From positions 6,653 through 21,269 of the forward strand of contig DEBL01000056.1 of NCBI GenBank assembly GCA_002348535.1: a stretch of DNA of 14,617 bases, read 5' to 3'. The position numbers were made by a program, and so were the translations under genes. The notes below the pieces were generated by a model, which saw only the letters and a list, made by a program, of their open reading frames with translations, made no database searches and was not told where the DNA came from. Of this stretch, positions 6,815-14,331 are shown piece after piece. The DNA is from Deltaproteobacteria bacterium UBA2957 (GTDB taxonomy: Bacteria > Myxococcota_A > UBA796). How positions within the stretch are numbered: position 1 is the stretch's first letter; the number at the start of each line of letters is the position of its first letter.

Positions 6815-8706
6815 TGTTCCGTCTCGTTCTCGAAGCACACCCATCGACCCGAGGTGGCAACATCAACCGTCGCGGTCATTCGCTCCCGGGCGGCCGAATA
6901 GGCCGTAATCACGCAGCGGGATGCAGCCGCTCTCGCGAGGACAACCGACGTGGTCCCCTTTTGGGATCCTTCCGTGCATCGGACTCGAACCTTGGTTGTC
7001 TGAATCCATGCGGACTCGAACCGAATCTGATCGGGCGCGAGGGCGCTTGGTTCTGCGGGAGCGTCCGCCAACTGCCACGCCCGATCCGATGGCGAATCGG
7101 CTGCACTCGGTGCAGTAACTTCGGGGCTTTGGGCGATCATGCTCCGCACACCTCCCCAATCTTGCGAAACCGCCAAAATACCGACGAGCATCGCCAACAG
7201 CAGTGGAACCAACGCGCCCATCGCGACCATGATCCATGGCGTCTTGACCGGTACCGGGTCGAGGCCCGCGAGCGTATCAAAGGTGGGCAACTCAGTCAGT
7301 GATTGCCCATCGTCACCTGTGACCCTCGCCGCCGCAGGGCGAGTTGGCACGCGCGCCACCTCGGGCACAGCTCGCGACACTTCGACGTCCGGTGGTTCGG
7401 GTACGACCTGTTCGTTGTACGGCTCGGGGACTTCTGTGGGCGCCACGGGCGCGTCTTGCGTACTGCCCGTGAATTCAGCTTGGGTCTGATCGTTCCATCC
7501 CACCGCATCAGTCCACTCGCCGGTCGTTGGACGCCCGGGCAGATCAAGTGGACTCGGTCCGGCCGAAATAGGAATATCGGAGCCCGTATCCAACTCAGCG
7601 AGCGCACCGCGGCGCAATGCTGCGGCCCGATCGGACTCTTGCGAGGGCGCCGCGCGTTGGATTGCTGGCGAGCGGAGGGTGTCTGCGGTCGGGTCGACGG
7701 GATCGATGGCCGAAGAATCTTCGCGCAGAATTGCATCCGAGAGCGGCTCTACCTCCACCGAGCGTGACGCTGCCGCGTCCACTGCCGCAGGCAAATGCTG
7801 CTCGCACCAAGCGACCATGTCGTCGGCTGGAACCCGACGTGCCAACTGTTTTGCATCACTCGAGAAGGTCGCGGCATCGGGCCGATGAGTGTGTTCAAAG
7901 TGAAGAGCACGCAACAGCAAGGCCTCGACGCCTGCCGCGACCTCCGGTGGCACATCAAGACACCCGCGCAGAAAGCTCAATCGATTCGCGAGATGGGTAT
8001 CGTGTGTGCTGGCACGCCCTTGGGCCTTGCCGAGGCGCTCAAAGGCGAGGAGTTCAAAGAGTGTGGCTGCGAGTGAATACACATCGGAACTGGGGGTTTC
8101 GGGCTCAAAGAACAACCGTTCCGGGGCCATGTATTCGACCGAACCAAACTGCAGATCTTGCGTTGAGGCCTCTCTTGAGGCGATGTCTGACTGGGCCACT
8201 CCGAAGTCGAGAACTTTCGGAATGCCGGCCCCGTCCAGCATGATGTTGCTTGGCTTTATGTCGCGATGAATCACGCGCAGGGGCTTGTCACCTTTCATGG
8301 GTGGCCGATTGTAGGCCGCGTCAAGAGCGTTGGCCACGGCAGCGACAATTTCGAGAGCGACTCGCGCTGGAATGCGAATCCCCAACGACTGGCAATGACC
8401 CATGAGGTACCGAAGGTCCACAGCCTCAAGGTACTCCATGATCACCGCGGAACGGCCATCAATGCTGGTCAGCGCGAATACGTCAACAATGTTGCGGTGC
8501 CGCAACAAGCCGAGCAAACGTGCCTCATCCCGAATTCGACTGGAAACTTCGTCGACATCCGTCCACTGAGCATTCAGCAGCTTGACCGCTACCACACGCG
8601 AGAACCCATCTGCATGCTCCTCTTTGCACAGATACACCGTGCCGAACCCACCGCGTGCGATGGGCCGTATGAAGCGAAACTGTCGACGTGTGTCAGCCAC
8701 GGCCAT
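6799..8706 (-). CDS. Transmembrane Hanks-type Ser/Thr protein kinase
   Basis: The 635-aa product has an N-terminal cytosolic kinase domain (about 10-290) with all key elements: glycine loop ARGGFGTVYL (17-26), VAVK Lys42, HRDIKPSN (147-154, Asp149), DFG (167-169) and APE (194-196). It should be active. A proline- and acid-rich linker (about 310-487) with many Ser/Thr leads to one membrane span (about 490-514), then an outside domain of about 120 residues with four cysteines (577, 598, 624, 632). I chose ATG 8706 because GGAGG lies six bases upstream (8713-8717); the longer ORF start at 8796 lacks this. It overlaps ketosynthase beta 1 by 14 nt and ketosynthase alpha 2 by 16 nt, so it is made with the lipid enzymes. 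The ACP, dehydratase or ketosynthases are plausible substrates, which is an inference. Confidence 0.95.
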   Translation of the reverse strand: MAVADTRRQFRFIRPIARGGFGTVYLCKEEHADGFSRVVAVKLLNAQWTDVDEVSSRIRDEARLLGLLRHRNIVDVFALTSIDGRSAVIMEYLEAVDLRYLMGHCQSLGIRIPARVALEIVAAVANALDAAYNRPPMKGDKPLRVIHRDIKPSNIMLDGAGIPKVLDFGVAQSDIASREASTQDLQFGSVEYMAPERLFFEPETPSSDVYSLAATLFELLAFERLGKAQGRASTHDTHLANRLSFLRGCLDVPPEVAAGVEALLLRALHFEHTHRPDAATFSSDAKQLARRVPADDMVAWCEQHLPAAVDAAASRSVEVEPLSDAILREDSSAIDPVDPTADTLRSPAIQRAAPSQESDRAAALRRGALAELDTGSDIPISAGPSPLDLPGRPTTGEWTDAVGWNDQTQAEFTGSTQDAPVAPTEVPEPYNEQVVPEPPDVEVSRAVPEVARVPTRPAAARVTGDDGQSLTELPTFDTLAGLDPVPVKTPWIMVAMGALVPLLLAMLVGILAVSQDWGGVRSMIAQSPEVTAPSAADSPSDRAWQLADAPAEPSALAPDQIRFESAWIQTTKVRVRCTEGSQKGTTSVVLARAAASRCVITAYSAARERMTATVDVATSGRWVCFENETEQCAQR

Positions 8707-9646
8707 CCCCTGCCTCCAACGGATCGTACCACGCGCATGAGGGCGGGACCGACACGGCAATGCCGACTGGAGGCTGCCCTCCCTCTCGCGCCTCAATCCA
8801 GCTGGATTCCCGCCTGAGGGCGATGCTCATGCCCACCGAGAGTACGGCGTCTGCCGCATGGCAATGCCCCAACCACGGCCGATGCTTTTTGGGTCCCAAG
8901 GACGGAGCACCGTTTCGCGATGTGTTGAGGTGAGCGAGCACGGGCGCGGACCGATTGACAGCGGACTCTGGGCGCTCGATGAGCAAGGCCACACCGGCCT
9001 CACCCGGCGCCTCAATTGGCTCACCTTGGGCGGCGCGCAGGAGGTCTCGGACCGCCCCGGCCGTTACCCACGTGTCTGCAGCCACCACAAGCGCCGCCTC
9101 ACAGCGCCCCTCAATCACGGACCACAGTGCCGCACGCACCGCCGTCAACCCGGCGGCTGCACCTCCGCACCATGCGCCATTCTCTCCGCGTATATCGAGG
9201 TGAATCGAGACGTGTGCGAGCGCCATGTTTGGCAGTGTCTTCAGCGGCAACAACGGGGGGTAGAGGTCCCGGCAAGGCCCGGCAACAGCGGCCTCATCCA
9301 ATCGTCCATCACGGCTCGCCGCAATCAGGGCGGGCACCGACTCGCCGTCGTCCCCGGGTTCCCGGCCGACACCCACGTAAAGGCCCATGTGTTCGCGCGT
9401 ATCGCCCCAGTCAACCAATGCCGCGCCGGCTGCGGCCAGCGCCAACTGCGACGGCCTTGCCATCAACTTGCGATCCTTCCGACGCTTGAGCCAAGGCTTG
9501 AGATCAATCGAATCGATGACGGCGGCTGTTGTGTGTGGCAAACCCTCGAGTTCCTTCGAGTGCGCCACAGCAGGTTCATGCTTAAAGTCCGGAAACGGGC
9601 CCATCGCCGTGCACATCCCCATGCCCGTAACGACCACCTCAGCCAT
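8693..9646 (-). CDS. Degenerate ketosynthase beta-like subunit 1, short
   Basis: Ketoacyl synthase relative of 317 aa. It starts directly with the first strand (VVVTGMGM), has DRKLMARPSQLAL at 58-70, keeps a nucleophile-like Cys160 (GAWCGGAAAGL) and, near the C-terminus, LGHCHAADAV, where His261 corresponds to the second catalytic histidine. The whole NAHGT region, with the first histidine, is missing: after LLIERP (221-226) the chain goes to the GH segment in about 35 residues, instead of well over 80. It is therefore a shortened, probably non-condensing partner of ketosynthase alpha 1, like a chain-length factor, although classical CLFs are full length and have Gln in place of Cys. Its ATG overlaps the stop of ketosynthase alpha 1 by 8 nt, giving coupled, probably equimolar expression. 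Confidence 0.83.
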   Translation of the reverse strand: MAEVVVTGMGMCTAMGPFPDFKHEPAVAHSKELEGLPHTTAAVIDSIDLKPWLKRRKDRKLMARPSQLALAAAGAALVDWGDTREHMGLYVGVGREPGDDGESVPALIAASRDGRLDEAAVAGPCRDLYPPLLPLKTLPNMALAHVSIHLDIRGENGAWCGGAAAGLTAVRAALWSVIEGRCEAALVVAADTWVTAGAVRDLLRAAQGEPIEAPGEAGVALLIERPESAVNRSAPVLAHLNTSRNGAPSLGPKKHRPWLGHCHAADAVLSVGMSIALRRESSWIEAREGGQPPVGIAVSVPPSCAWYDPLEAGDGRG

Positions 9647-10829
9647 GCTTCGAAACCACTATGCTTCCGTTCGAGCCGCCAAACCCGAAGGTATTGGTCA
9701 TCGCGTGCTCAACAGGGGCGCGTCGAGCCACATTCGCGACATGGTCAAGTGCGCACGAGGGGTCGGGACGTTCGAGGTTGATGGTCGGAGGAAGGCACTG
9801 GTCTCGAATCGCCAACACACACAGGATGGCTTCGACGGCCCCGCAAGCTGCCACGAGATGCCCCATGCTGCTTTTTGTCGAACTGACTGGAACCGGGTCG
9901 GGGAAGGTACGCTGGATCCCCCGTGCTTCACTGGGATCATTCATTGGAGTCGACGTCCCGTGTGCGTTGATGTAGCCGATCTGGTCGGGCCGTAAGCCCG
10001 CATCCTCCAACGCTGCTTGCATGGACTGATGAGCACCGCGCCCATCGGGCGGCGAGTCGGTGATCCGGTACGCATTGCATGAGCAACCGTAGCCTGTGAT
10101 TTCACCCAAGATGGTGGCGCCTCGTTCGAGCGCTCGATCCAGTTCCTCAACAATCAAAACACCCGCTCCCTCGCCCAACACAAAGCCATCTCGGTCGGCA
10201 TCAAACGGCCGACTGGCGCGGTCAGGCGCATCGTTCCGTTCAGAGAGGGCGCCGAGCTTCGCAAACCCTGTGATCATGATCGCATCCACAAGGACATCAA
10301 CACCGCCAACAATCATGGCGTCTGCATCACCGCGACGAATTCGGAGCACTCCTTCGCCGACGGCTTGGCTTGAACTGGTGCAGGCGGTCGAGACGGTACT
10401 CTGCGGCCCGGCAGCACCAGCCATCTCAGCCATCAAGCGTGTAGGGGCCGCAGGGTCCATTCGCTCTAAATCGGACCGCGCAGGAGGCAACCCATCGCGC
10501 AACGCGTTCGCGAGGGTCTCCAGTGACGGTCGCCCGATTTCACTGCCCATGCACACCCCAGTCCGCGGGCCACCGACTGAACCGCTTTGAGCCAATGCCT
10601 CCAACAGTGCCGTCGCGGCAAGCCGCAACTTGAGATCGCCCCGGTCCAGCGGATGGGCCGCGACCGCCGCCGCTTCAGCCGCGAATGTCACCGGTAAGGC
10701 CGTGGCGTCAAAGCGGGTCACGGGCCCAACGCCCGACCGTCCGGCGCACACATTCAACCAAGTCTCCTCGACGGTCCGGCCGAGAGGCGTCACCATCCCG
10801 ATCCCGGTGATGACCACACGGCGAGTCAC
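9639..10829 (-). CDS. Beta-ketoacyl synthase (KAS II/FabF-like), catalytic subunit 1
   Basis: Condensing enzyme of 396 aa with a complete active site: Cys150 in STACTSSSQA, His290 in NAHGTSTPMND, Lys319 and His324 in STKSSMGHLVAACGAVEA, and FGFGGSN near the C-terminus. This is a canonical FabF-type arrangement, closer to consensus than the second alpha subunit. I chose GTG 10829, which shares GTGA with the FabZ stop codon and has GGAGG four bases upstream (10834-10838); it starts at TRRVVITGIG as expected. The ATG at 10853 would add eight residues inside the dehydratase gene. The following degenerate subunit starts inside its last codons. Confidence 0.95.
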   Translation of the reverse strand: MTRRVVITGIGMVTPLGRTVEETWLNVCAGRSGVGPVTRFDATALPVTFAAEAAAVAAHPLDRGDLKLRLAATALLEALAQSGSVGGPRTGVCMGSEIGRPSLETLANALRDGLPPARSDLERMDPAAPTRLMAEMAGAAGPQSTVSTACTSSSQAVGEGVLRIRRGDADAMIVGGVDVLVDAIMITGFAKLGALSERNDAPDRASRPFDADRDGFVLGEGAGVLIVEELDRALERGATILGEITGYGCSCNAYRITDSPPDGRGAHQSMQAALEDAGLRPDQIGYINAHGTSTPMNDPSEARGIQRTFPDPVPVSSTKSSMGHLVAACGAVEAILCVLAIRDQCLPPTINLERPDPSCALDHVANVARRAPVEHAMTNTFGFGGSNGSIVVSKHG

Positions 10830-11311
10830 TGTGCCTCCGGGCAATCGGGCCATAGCCTCTCGAGGTGACTGCGTTCCAACTCCTCCACAGTGGCCCGGTC
10901 ACCTTCATTTTCCAACGGCACGGCGTTGAACACAAAAACCTGCTCGGCCTGCGCATGAACCTTCCCGTCCACTTTGGCGCGTACGCTGACACCGGCCATC
11001 TCATCGCGGAGAGAGGTCAGACGGACTTCGAGGTGGACTCGAACATCGGGTTTGATAAACCGACGAAACTTTACATTGTTCATCATGCTCAAAATCGGAA
11101 ACGGCCAGTCGCCGCGCTGCTCGCGGACGGTGTAGCCAATCAACTTTCCCGCCAACTGCGCGAGGGCTTCCATGACCAGCACACCGGGCACCACAGGAAA
11201 CCGGGGGAAGTGGTCCTCAAAGAATTCTTGGTCGGCCGTCCACGTTTTGTGACCCGTCGCCCGCTCTCCCACCTCAAGGGAGTCGATACCATCAACCAAC
11301 AACCACCGCAT
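10826..11311 (-). CDS. FabZ-like 3-hydroxyacyl-ACP dehydratase
   Basis: Hot-dog fold dehydratase (161 aa) that removes water from 3-hydroxyacyl-ACP to give the 2-enoyl-ACP. The FabZ signature is clear: FEDHFPRFPVVPGVLVMEALAQLAG, with catalytic His34 and Glu48, then a central segment (FRRFIKPDVRVHLEV) and a C-terminal strand carrying AQAEQVFVF. It is the first gene of the array. ATG 11311 has GGAGG twelve bases upstream (11324-11328), which is a long spacing. It ends in a GTGA overlap with ketosynthase alpha 1. Position and partners point to a pathway-specific rather than housekeeping copy. Confidence 0.93.
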   Translation of the reverse strand: MRWLLVDGIDSLEVGERATGHKTWTADQEFFEDHFPRFPVVPGVLVMEALAQLAGKLIGYTVREQRGDWPFPILSMMNNVKFRRFIKPDVRVHLEVRLTSLRDEMAGVSVRAKVDGKVHAQAEQVFVFNAVPLENEGDRATVEELERSHLERLWPDCPEAQ

Positions 11312-11425
11312 GCCCGTTCCAATCCTCCACGCGCGCAGGACTCGGTACTATCACGCGCCCTCACCAACATGGTGCCGAAACATGTGTGGAGCAAGAAAAA
11401 TCAGTTCCGGTATACTCTCGGCACT
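11312..11425. promoter_or_regulatory. Divergent intergenic region between the ketosynthase operon and the hydrolase lipoprotein
   Basis: The 114 bases must hold the promoter of the eight-gene minus-strand array. I see only weak -10 candidates on the minus strand (GATAGT or TAGTAC around 11350) and no clear -35. An inverted repeat with CACCA and TGGTG arms (11362-11374, three-base loop) sits near the middle and could be an operator. The plus-strand side ends in the TATACT box annotated separately. Confidence 0.4.
11407..11417 (+). promoter_or_regulatory. CCGGTATACTC box: probable -10 region of a near-leaderless lipoprotein gene
   Basis: TATACT at 11411-11416 lies nine bases before the ATG at 11426. 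Initiation seven bases past it would give a leader of about three bases, and no Shine-Dalgarno site is present. The 11-base string is identical to the one at 2997-3007 before the other lipoprotein gene. No good -35 is seen. Confidence 0.5.
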
Positions 11426-12472
11426 ATGACGATACTCATTGCCGCACTGCTCTCTGGCTGCTTCAAGCTCGCTCCCGACATGGCCGACTTGGACACCACA
11501 ACGATTCCCTATGAGCACCCTGACCTTGCGGATTCAGACACCGTCATCGAGTCCTTTGACACCGAGCTTTTGTGTCCAGATGGCAAGCCATCCCGGGTTC
11601 ATGTTGTCTACCAACCAACCGGCGAGGCGCCATCCGCCGCCGCAATCGTGATGCACTCCGGCGCGTTTGACTATGTTGTTGAAAAAGGAACCTCGGGACC
11701 CCTCAGCGGACCGCACTACCACGTCGAACCGAGGCTCACTCAAGAGTTCAGCGTTCGTAAGGTGTGGGAGACCCTCGGTCTGCAGACCTCGGACATCGAC
11801 CCCGCTGAACGCAACCGAGGCGCGCTCACGGCCGTGCTCGCCAACCGAGGGGTGATCCAGTTCTTGCCCGGGAACTGCTGGGGTGACATGTGGCACAACG
11901 AGGCCGGGGCGCAAGACAACGATGTTGACGAAGAGGGCTTCGTTCGAAACGGCCGCACCTTGGCCAAATGGACGCTGCGGGTTGCCACCGACGCGGACTT
12001 CGCAGCCAGTCAAGGCATCGAGGGCCTCACCGCGCCATCGGACACGCCCGTTTATTTGATGGGACTGGGATCCGGTGGTCGAGGGGTGCTCGAGCTGCTT
12101 CGCGACTCCGAGACGCCAGACATCGCCGGAGCCCTCATTGACAGCGTCCCTGATGACCTCTCGGCCTACACCCTGAATCCTGTGGATTTCCGCGATGAGA
12201 TCGCCGGCCTTGAACTCATTTTCGGGTCCGATAGCCTCGACACGATCGCCGACCAGAGCCTCGCGATTGGGGACGACCTTCTTCCCCCGCGGGTTGCGTA
12301 TCTCTGGTCATCGGGCAACCCCCAAATCCCCGCTGATGCGATGCGGCCGGCTGCCGAGGCGTTGAACGGTGTGATTGGCGTTCGCGTCAATGATATCCGC
12401 GAGGCGCAGCACGTCATCAGCAACAGCGACCGCATCATTGCGGAAGACACCGTGCGTTTCTTGATGGATTAA
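11426..12472 (+). CDS. Alpha/beta-hydrolase-like lipoprotein
   Basis: The 348-aa product begins with a short signal sequence and a good lipobox, LSGC, lipidating Cys12. The mature chain resembles a secreted esterase/carbohydrate-esterase type alpha/beta hydrolase. AAIVMHSGAF (72-81) occupies the position of the oxyanion-hole strand, LGLGSGGRG-like sequence around Ser216 that of the nucleophile elbow, and His329 that of the general base. The elbow is not a strict GxSxG (Leu at the first position), so activity is uncertain. I chose ATG 11426; the frame is open further upstream but runs through the dehydratase gene on the other strand. It is divergent from the ketosynthase operon and could act on its product at the envelope, which is speculation. 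The next gene starts 12 bases after its stop. Confidence 0.78.
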   Translation: MTILIAALLSGCFKLAPDMADLDTTTIPYEHPDLADSDTVIESFDTELLCPDGKPSRVHVVYQPTGEAPSAAAIVMHSGAFDYVVEKGTSGPLSGPHYHVEPRLTQEFSVRKVWETLGLQTSDIDPAERNRGALTAVLANRGVIQFLPGNCWGDMWHNEAGAQDNDVDEEGFVRNGRTLAKWTLRVATDADFAASQGIEGLTAPSDTPVYLMGLGSGGRGVLELLRDSETPDIAGALIDSVPDDLSAYTLNPVDFRDEIAGLELIFGSDSLDTIADQSLAIGDDLLPPRVAYLWSSGNPQIPADAMRPAAEALNGVIGVRVNDIREAQHVISNSDRIIAEDTVRFLMD

Positions 12473-12484
12473 GTCGCCCAGCCG

Positions 12485-13486
12485 ATGTTTACTGACGACG
12501 ATACTCACCCCCTCACGCCACCGATTGGAACCAGTCTGCGTCCGTGGGAGCACGGCAAGTCGGCAAGAGCGGGCAGCTGGTCTGACGTCCTGAAGACCAC
12601 CTGCGATGAGTTGAAGGCCATCGAGCACATGACTGAGCACCCGGGAAATCGACTGTTTCTGCTCCGTCTGGGCAAGGACATCAGGGCCGACGACATGCGC
12701 CTTCCCCCGTTTCCTGCCGCAGTCAAGCACGTCGATCTCATGATGCGTCGAGACATTGCAGACGCGTTCAAGTTCGCCAAACTGCTTGCGACGGACCCCG
12801 CGCTCGAGCACGCCGTGTTCTACCACGCAAACTCAGTCAAATACAGTCGCCCTGCCTCGAGTCTACGGGGTGCCATTGCCCGCCTCAGCCAAAACCACAT
12901 GTGGCGGCTGATCACCCAAGTGGGCATCGACTCCGCCGTCTGGCATGTCCCGCATATGCCCGTTTGGGTGCGCCGACAGCGCCTCCATGCCGCGGTGGTG
13001 GCAGAGGTTGCGGCGCACCTCACGCAGACGGAACACTGCGCCGAGTATGTCTGCGGACTTCTCCATGGCATTGGTCGGCTCAGTGTGTACCGCGCAGCCG
13101 TTCGACATCGGCGCAGTCCCGCGCCAGAACCAGCCTTTGTGGCCCAAATTGCCGATGACTTCTACGCCACTATTGGTGTATTGATCTCTCGCTGTTGGGA
13201 CCTCGATTCTGTCGTGACTGGGGCGATCGCAAACCACAACACGCCCAACAAAGCCGATCCCGATTCAAAGAAGGCCGCATGGATGGTTTACCTAGCCAAT
13301 ATAATTTCCCACACAGCCATGGCCGAGGCAGAGGGAGTCGACTCCGAAGGGCGCGAAGTGTTGGCCAATTTGCGAGGGGTCAGCTTCAATATCGAAGAGG
13401 CCTTCGATGTGGCTCATGATGCACTGAGCGAAAATGAAGCCTTCTTTGAGGCACAGCAGGCCAGTGAAGAGGGCTCGGCCAGCTGA
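12485..13486 (+). CDS. HDOD-domain signalling protein
   Basis: The 333-aa cytosolic protein has a variable N-terminus (1-65) and an HDOD domain (about 66-290). Recognisable features are LPPFP (73-77), a KLLATDPALEHAVFYHANS segment (99-117) matching the usual LA..I..DPALtA.lL..aNS, and a later LLHGIGRL (192-199), where the HDIG metal motif has Gly195 for Asp. HDOD proteins are non-catalytic relatives of HD-GYP phosphodiesterases that act in signalling, motility and cell-cycle control. No output domain is fused. The ribosome site is weak, and a start at a later ATG near 12629 cannot be excluded. It lies 12 bases after the hydrolase stop and may be cotranscribed with it. Confidence 0.87.
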   Translation: MFTDDDTHPLTPPIGTSLRPWEHGKSARAGSWSDVLKTTCDELKAIEHMTEHPGNRLFLLRLGKDIRADDMRLPPFPAAVKHVDLMMRRDIADAFKFAKLLATDPALEHAVFYHANSVKYSRPASSLRGAIARLSQNHMWRLITQVGIDSAVWHVPHMPVWVRRQRLHAAVVAEVAAHLTQTEHCAEYVCGLLHGIGRLSVYRAAVRHRRSPAPEPAFVAQIADDFYATIGVLISRCWDLDSVVTGAIANHNTPNKADPDSKKAAWMVYLANIISHTAMAEAEGVDSEGREVLANLRGVSFNIEEAFDVAHDALSENEAFFEAQQASEEGSAS

Positions 13487-13506
13487 AAGATTCCGCTTGC
13501 TGGCCG
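13476..13506. repeat. Inverted repeat (8-bp perfect arms) at the end of the HDOD gene
   Basis: CGGCCAGC (13476-13483) and GCTGGCCG (13499-13506) pair perfectly around a 15-base loop that starts with the HDOD stop codon. No T-run follows, so it is not a standard intrinsic terminator. The right arm abuts the TTGTCA of the next promoter, so it may attenuate read-through or act as an operator. Confidence 0.4.
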
Positions 13507-13536
13507 TTGTCAAAGTTGCTCACCACCGTGTACTAT
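13507..13536 (+). promoter_or_regulatory. Sigma-70 type promoter of the PilZ gene
   Basis: TTGTCA (13507-13512) and TACTAT (13531-13536) are separated by 18 bases. Each matches the consensus at most positions. The predicted start near 13543 leaves a leader of about 18 bases before ATG 13561, containing a G-rich stretch that can serve as ribosome site. Confidence 0.5.
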
Positions 13537-13560
13537 TGGGGCCTGCGGGGGGTGTGGTGC

Positions 13561-14322
13561 ATGTCTGACGAACGAAGACAACATTACCGCGTGTCACCGA
13601 GTGCTGCCCGTGAGGTGCGCGTATCGATCCGCGACAATCAGGGCACAAGCCATGTCGTCGGTCTGATTGACATCAGTGCAGGCGGGGTCGCTTTGGCATG
13701 CACGGTCGACGAAGCCCCTCACGTGAAGCTCATGGAGGAAATCTCTGTGATCTTCGACTCGGATCGTTTGTTAGAGCCGCTCACTATCCAGTCGCAGGTC
13801 AGACACATCAAGGTGTCTGACGATGACATCAACATCATGTACGGCGTGCGGTTCGTGGGTTGGGCCGAACAGCGCCAGCGCCTCGCTCCGAAGTTGAGGG
13901 CTCTCTTCAATGAACGCGAGGCCGTCAGAGTTGACCCAAGGGAAGACGAAACCATCGATGTTGAACTGGTCATCAACGGCACCGCACGCTCTGCACAGGG
14001 GTCGCTCCGAGACATCTCGGTTCTCGGGGTGGGCGTGTGGGTCAGTACCGACGATGAGCCGTTTTTGGTCGCTGGAAAGCCGATTGAACTCACGATCCGC
14101 CTGCCCGAAAGCGAAGAGGAACTCCACATCGAGGCGGAGATCCGGCACATGCAACCCTTTGGCGAGCAGGCCCGCTTGGGCGTCGAAATTTGCGAGCCGA
14201 GTGCAGGCGCGACCAGTCCCCGGAAAGGAATCACCGGATACGTGATGACTCGGCAAATTGAGATCGCTCGAATCGATGCGGAGCGGCGACGCGCCATGGA
14301 GTCTTACTACCGGTCGAATTAA
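13561..14322 (+). CDS. Tandem PilZ-domain protein (putative c-di-GMP receptor)
   Basis: The 253-aa cytosolic protein contains two PilZ-like domains. Domain 1 (about 5-115) has RxxxR at Arg6-Arg10 and DxSxxG at Asp37, Ser39 and Gly42. Domain 2 (about 118-215) has RxxxR at Arg119-Arg123 and DISVLG at 151-156. Both therefore keep the residues that bind cyclic di-GMP in the family. A C-terminal tail (215-253) is rich in charged residues. I chose ATG 13561, after the promoter and the G-rich leader; an upstream TTG at 13507 is in frame but is the -35 box itself. The gene after it begins nine bases past the stop, so they share a transcript. Confidence 0.85.
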   Translation: MSDERRQHYRVSPSAAREVRVSIRDNQGTSHVVGLIDISAGGVALACTVDEAPHVKLMEEISVIFDSDRLLEPLTIQSQVRHIKVSDDDINIMYGVRFVGWAEQRQRLAPKLRALFNEREAVRVDPREDETIDVELVINGTARSAQGSLRDISVLGVGVWVSTDDEPFLVAGKPIELTIRLPESEEELHIEAEIRHMQPFGEQARLGVEICEPSAGATSPRKGITGYVMTRQIEIARIDAERRRAMESYYRSN

Positions 14323-14331
14323 AGGCTACCA

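Noticed and set aside
8858..9781. Plus-strand ORF of 307 codons
   Set aside because: It lies opposite ketosynthase beta 1 and the end of ketosynthase alpha 1, is Arg/His-rich and shows no domain. It is a GC-rich shadow frame.
10865..11425. Upstream extension of the hydrolase lipoprotein ORF
   Set aside because: It is the shadow of the FabZ-like gene on the other strand. The lipobox only works with the ATG at 11426.
12485..13486. Active HD-GYP phosphodiesterase
   Set aside because: The HD pair of the metal site is HG and no GYP motif is visible. The LPPFP and DPAL...ANS pattern is that of HDOD.
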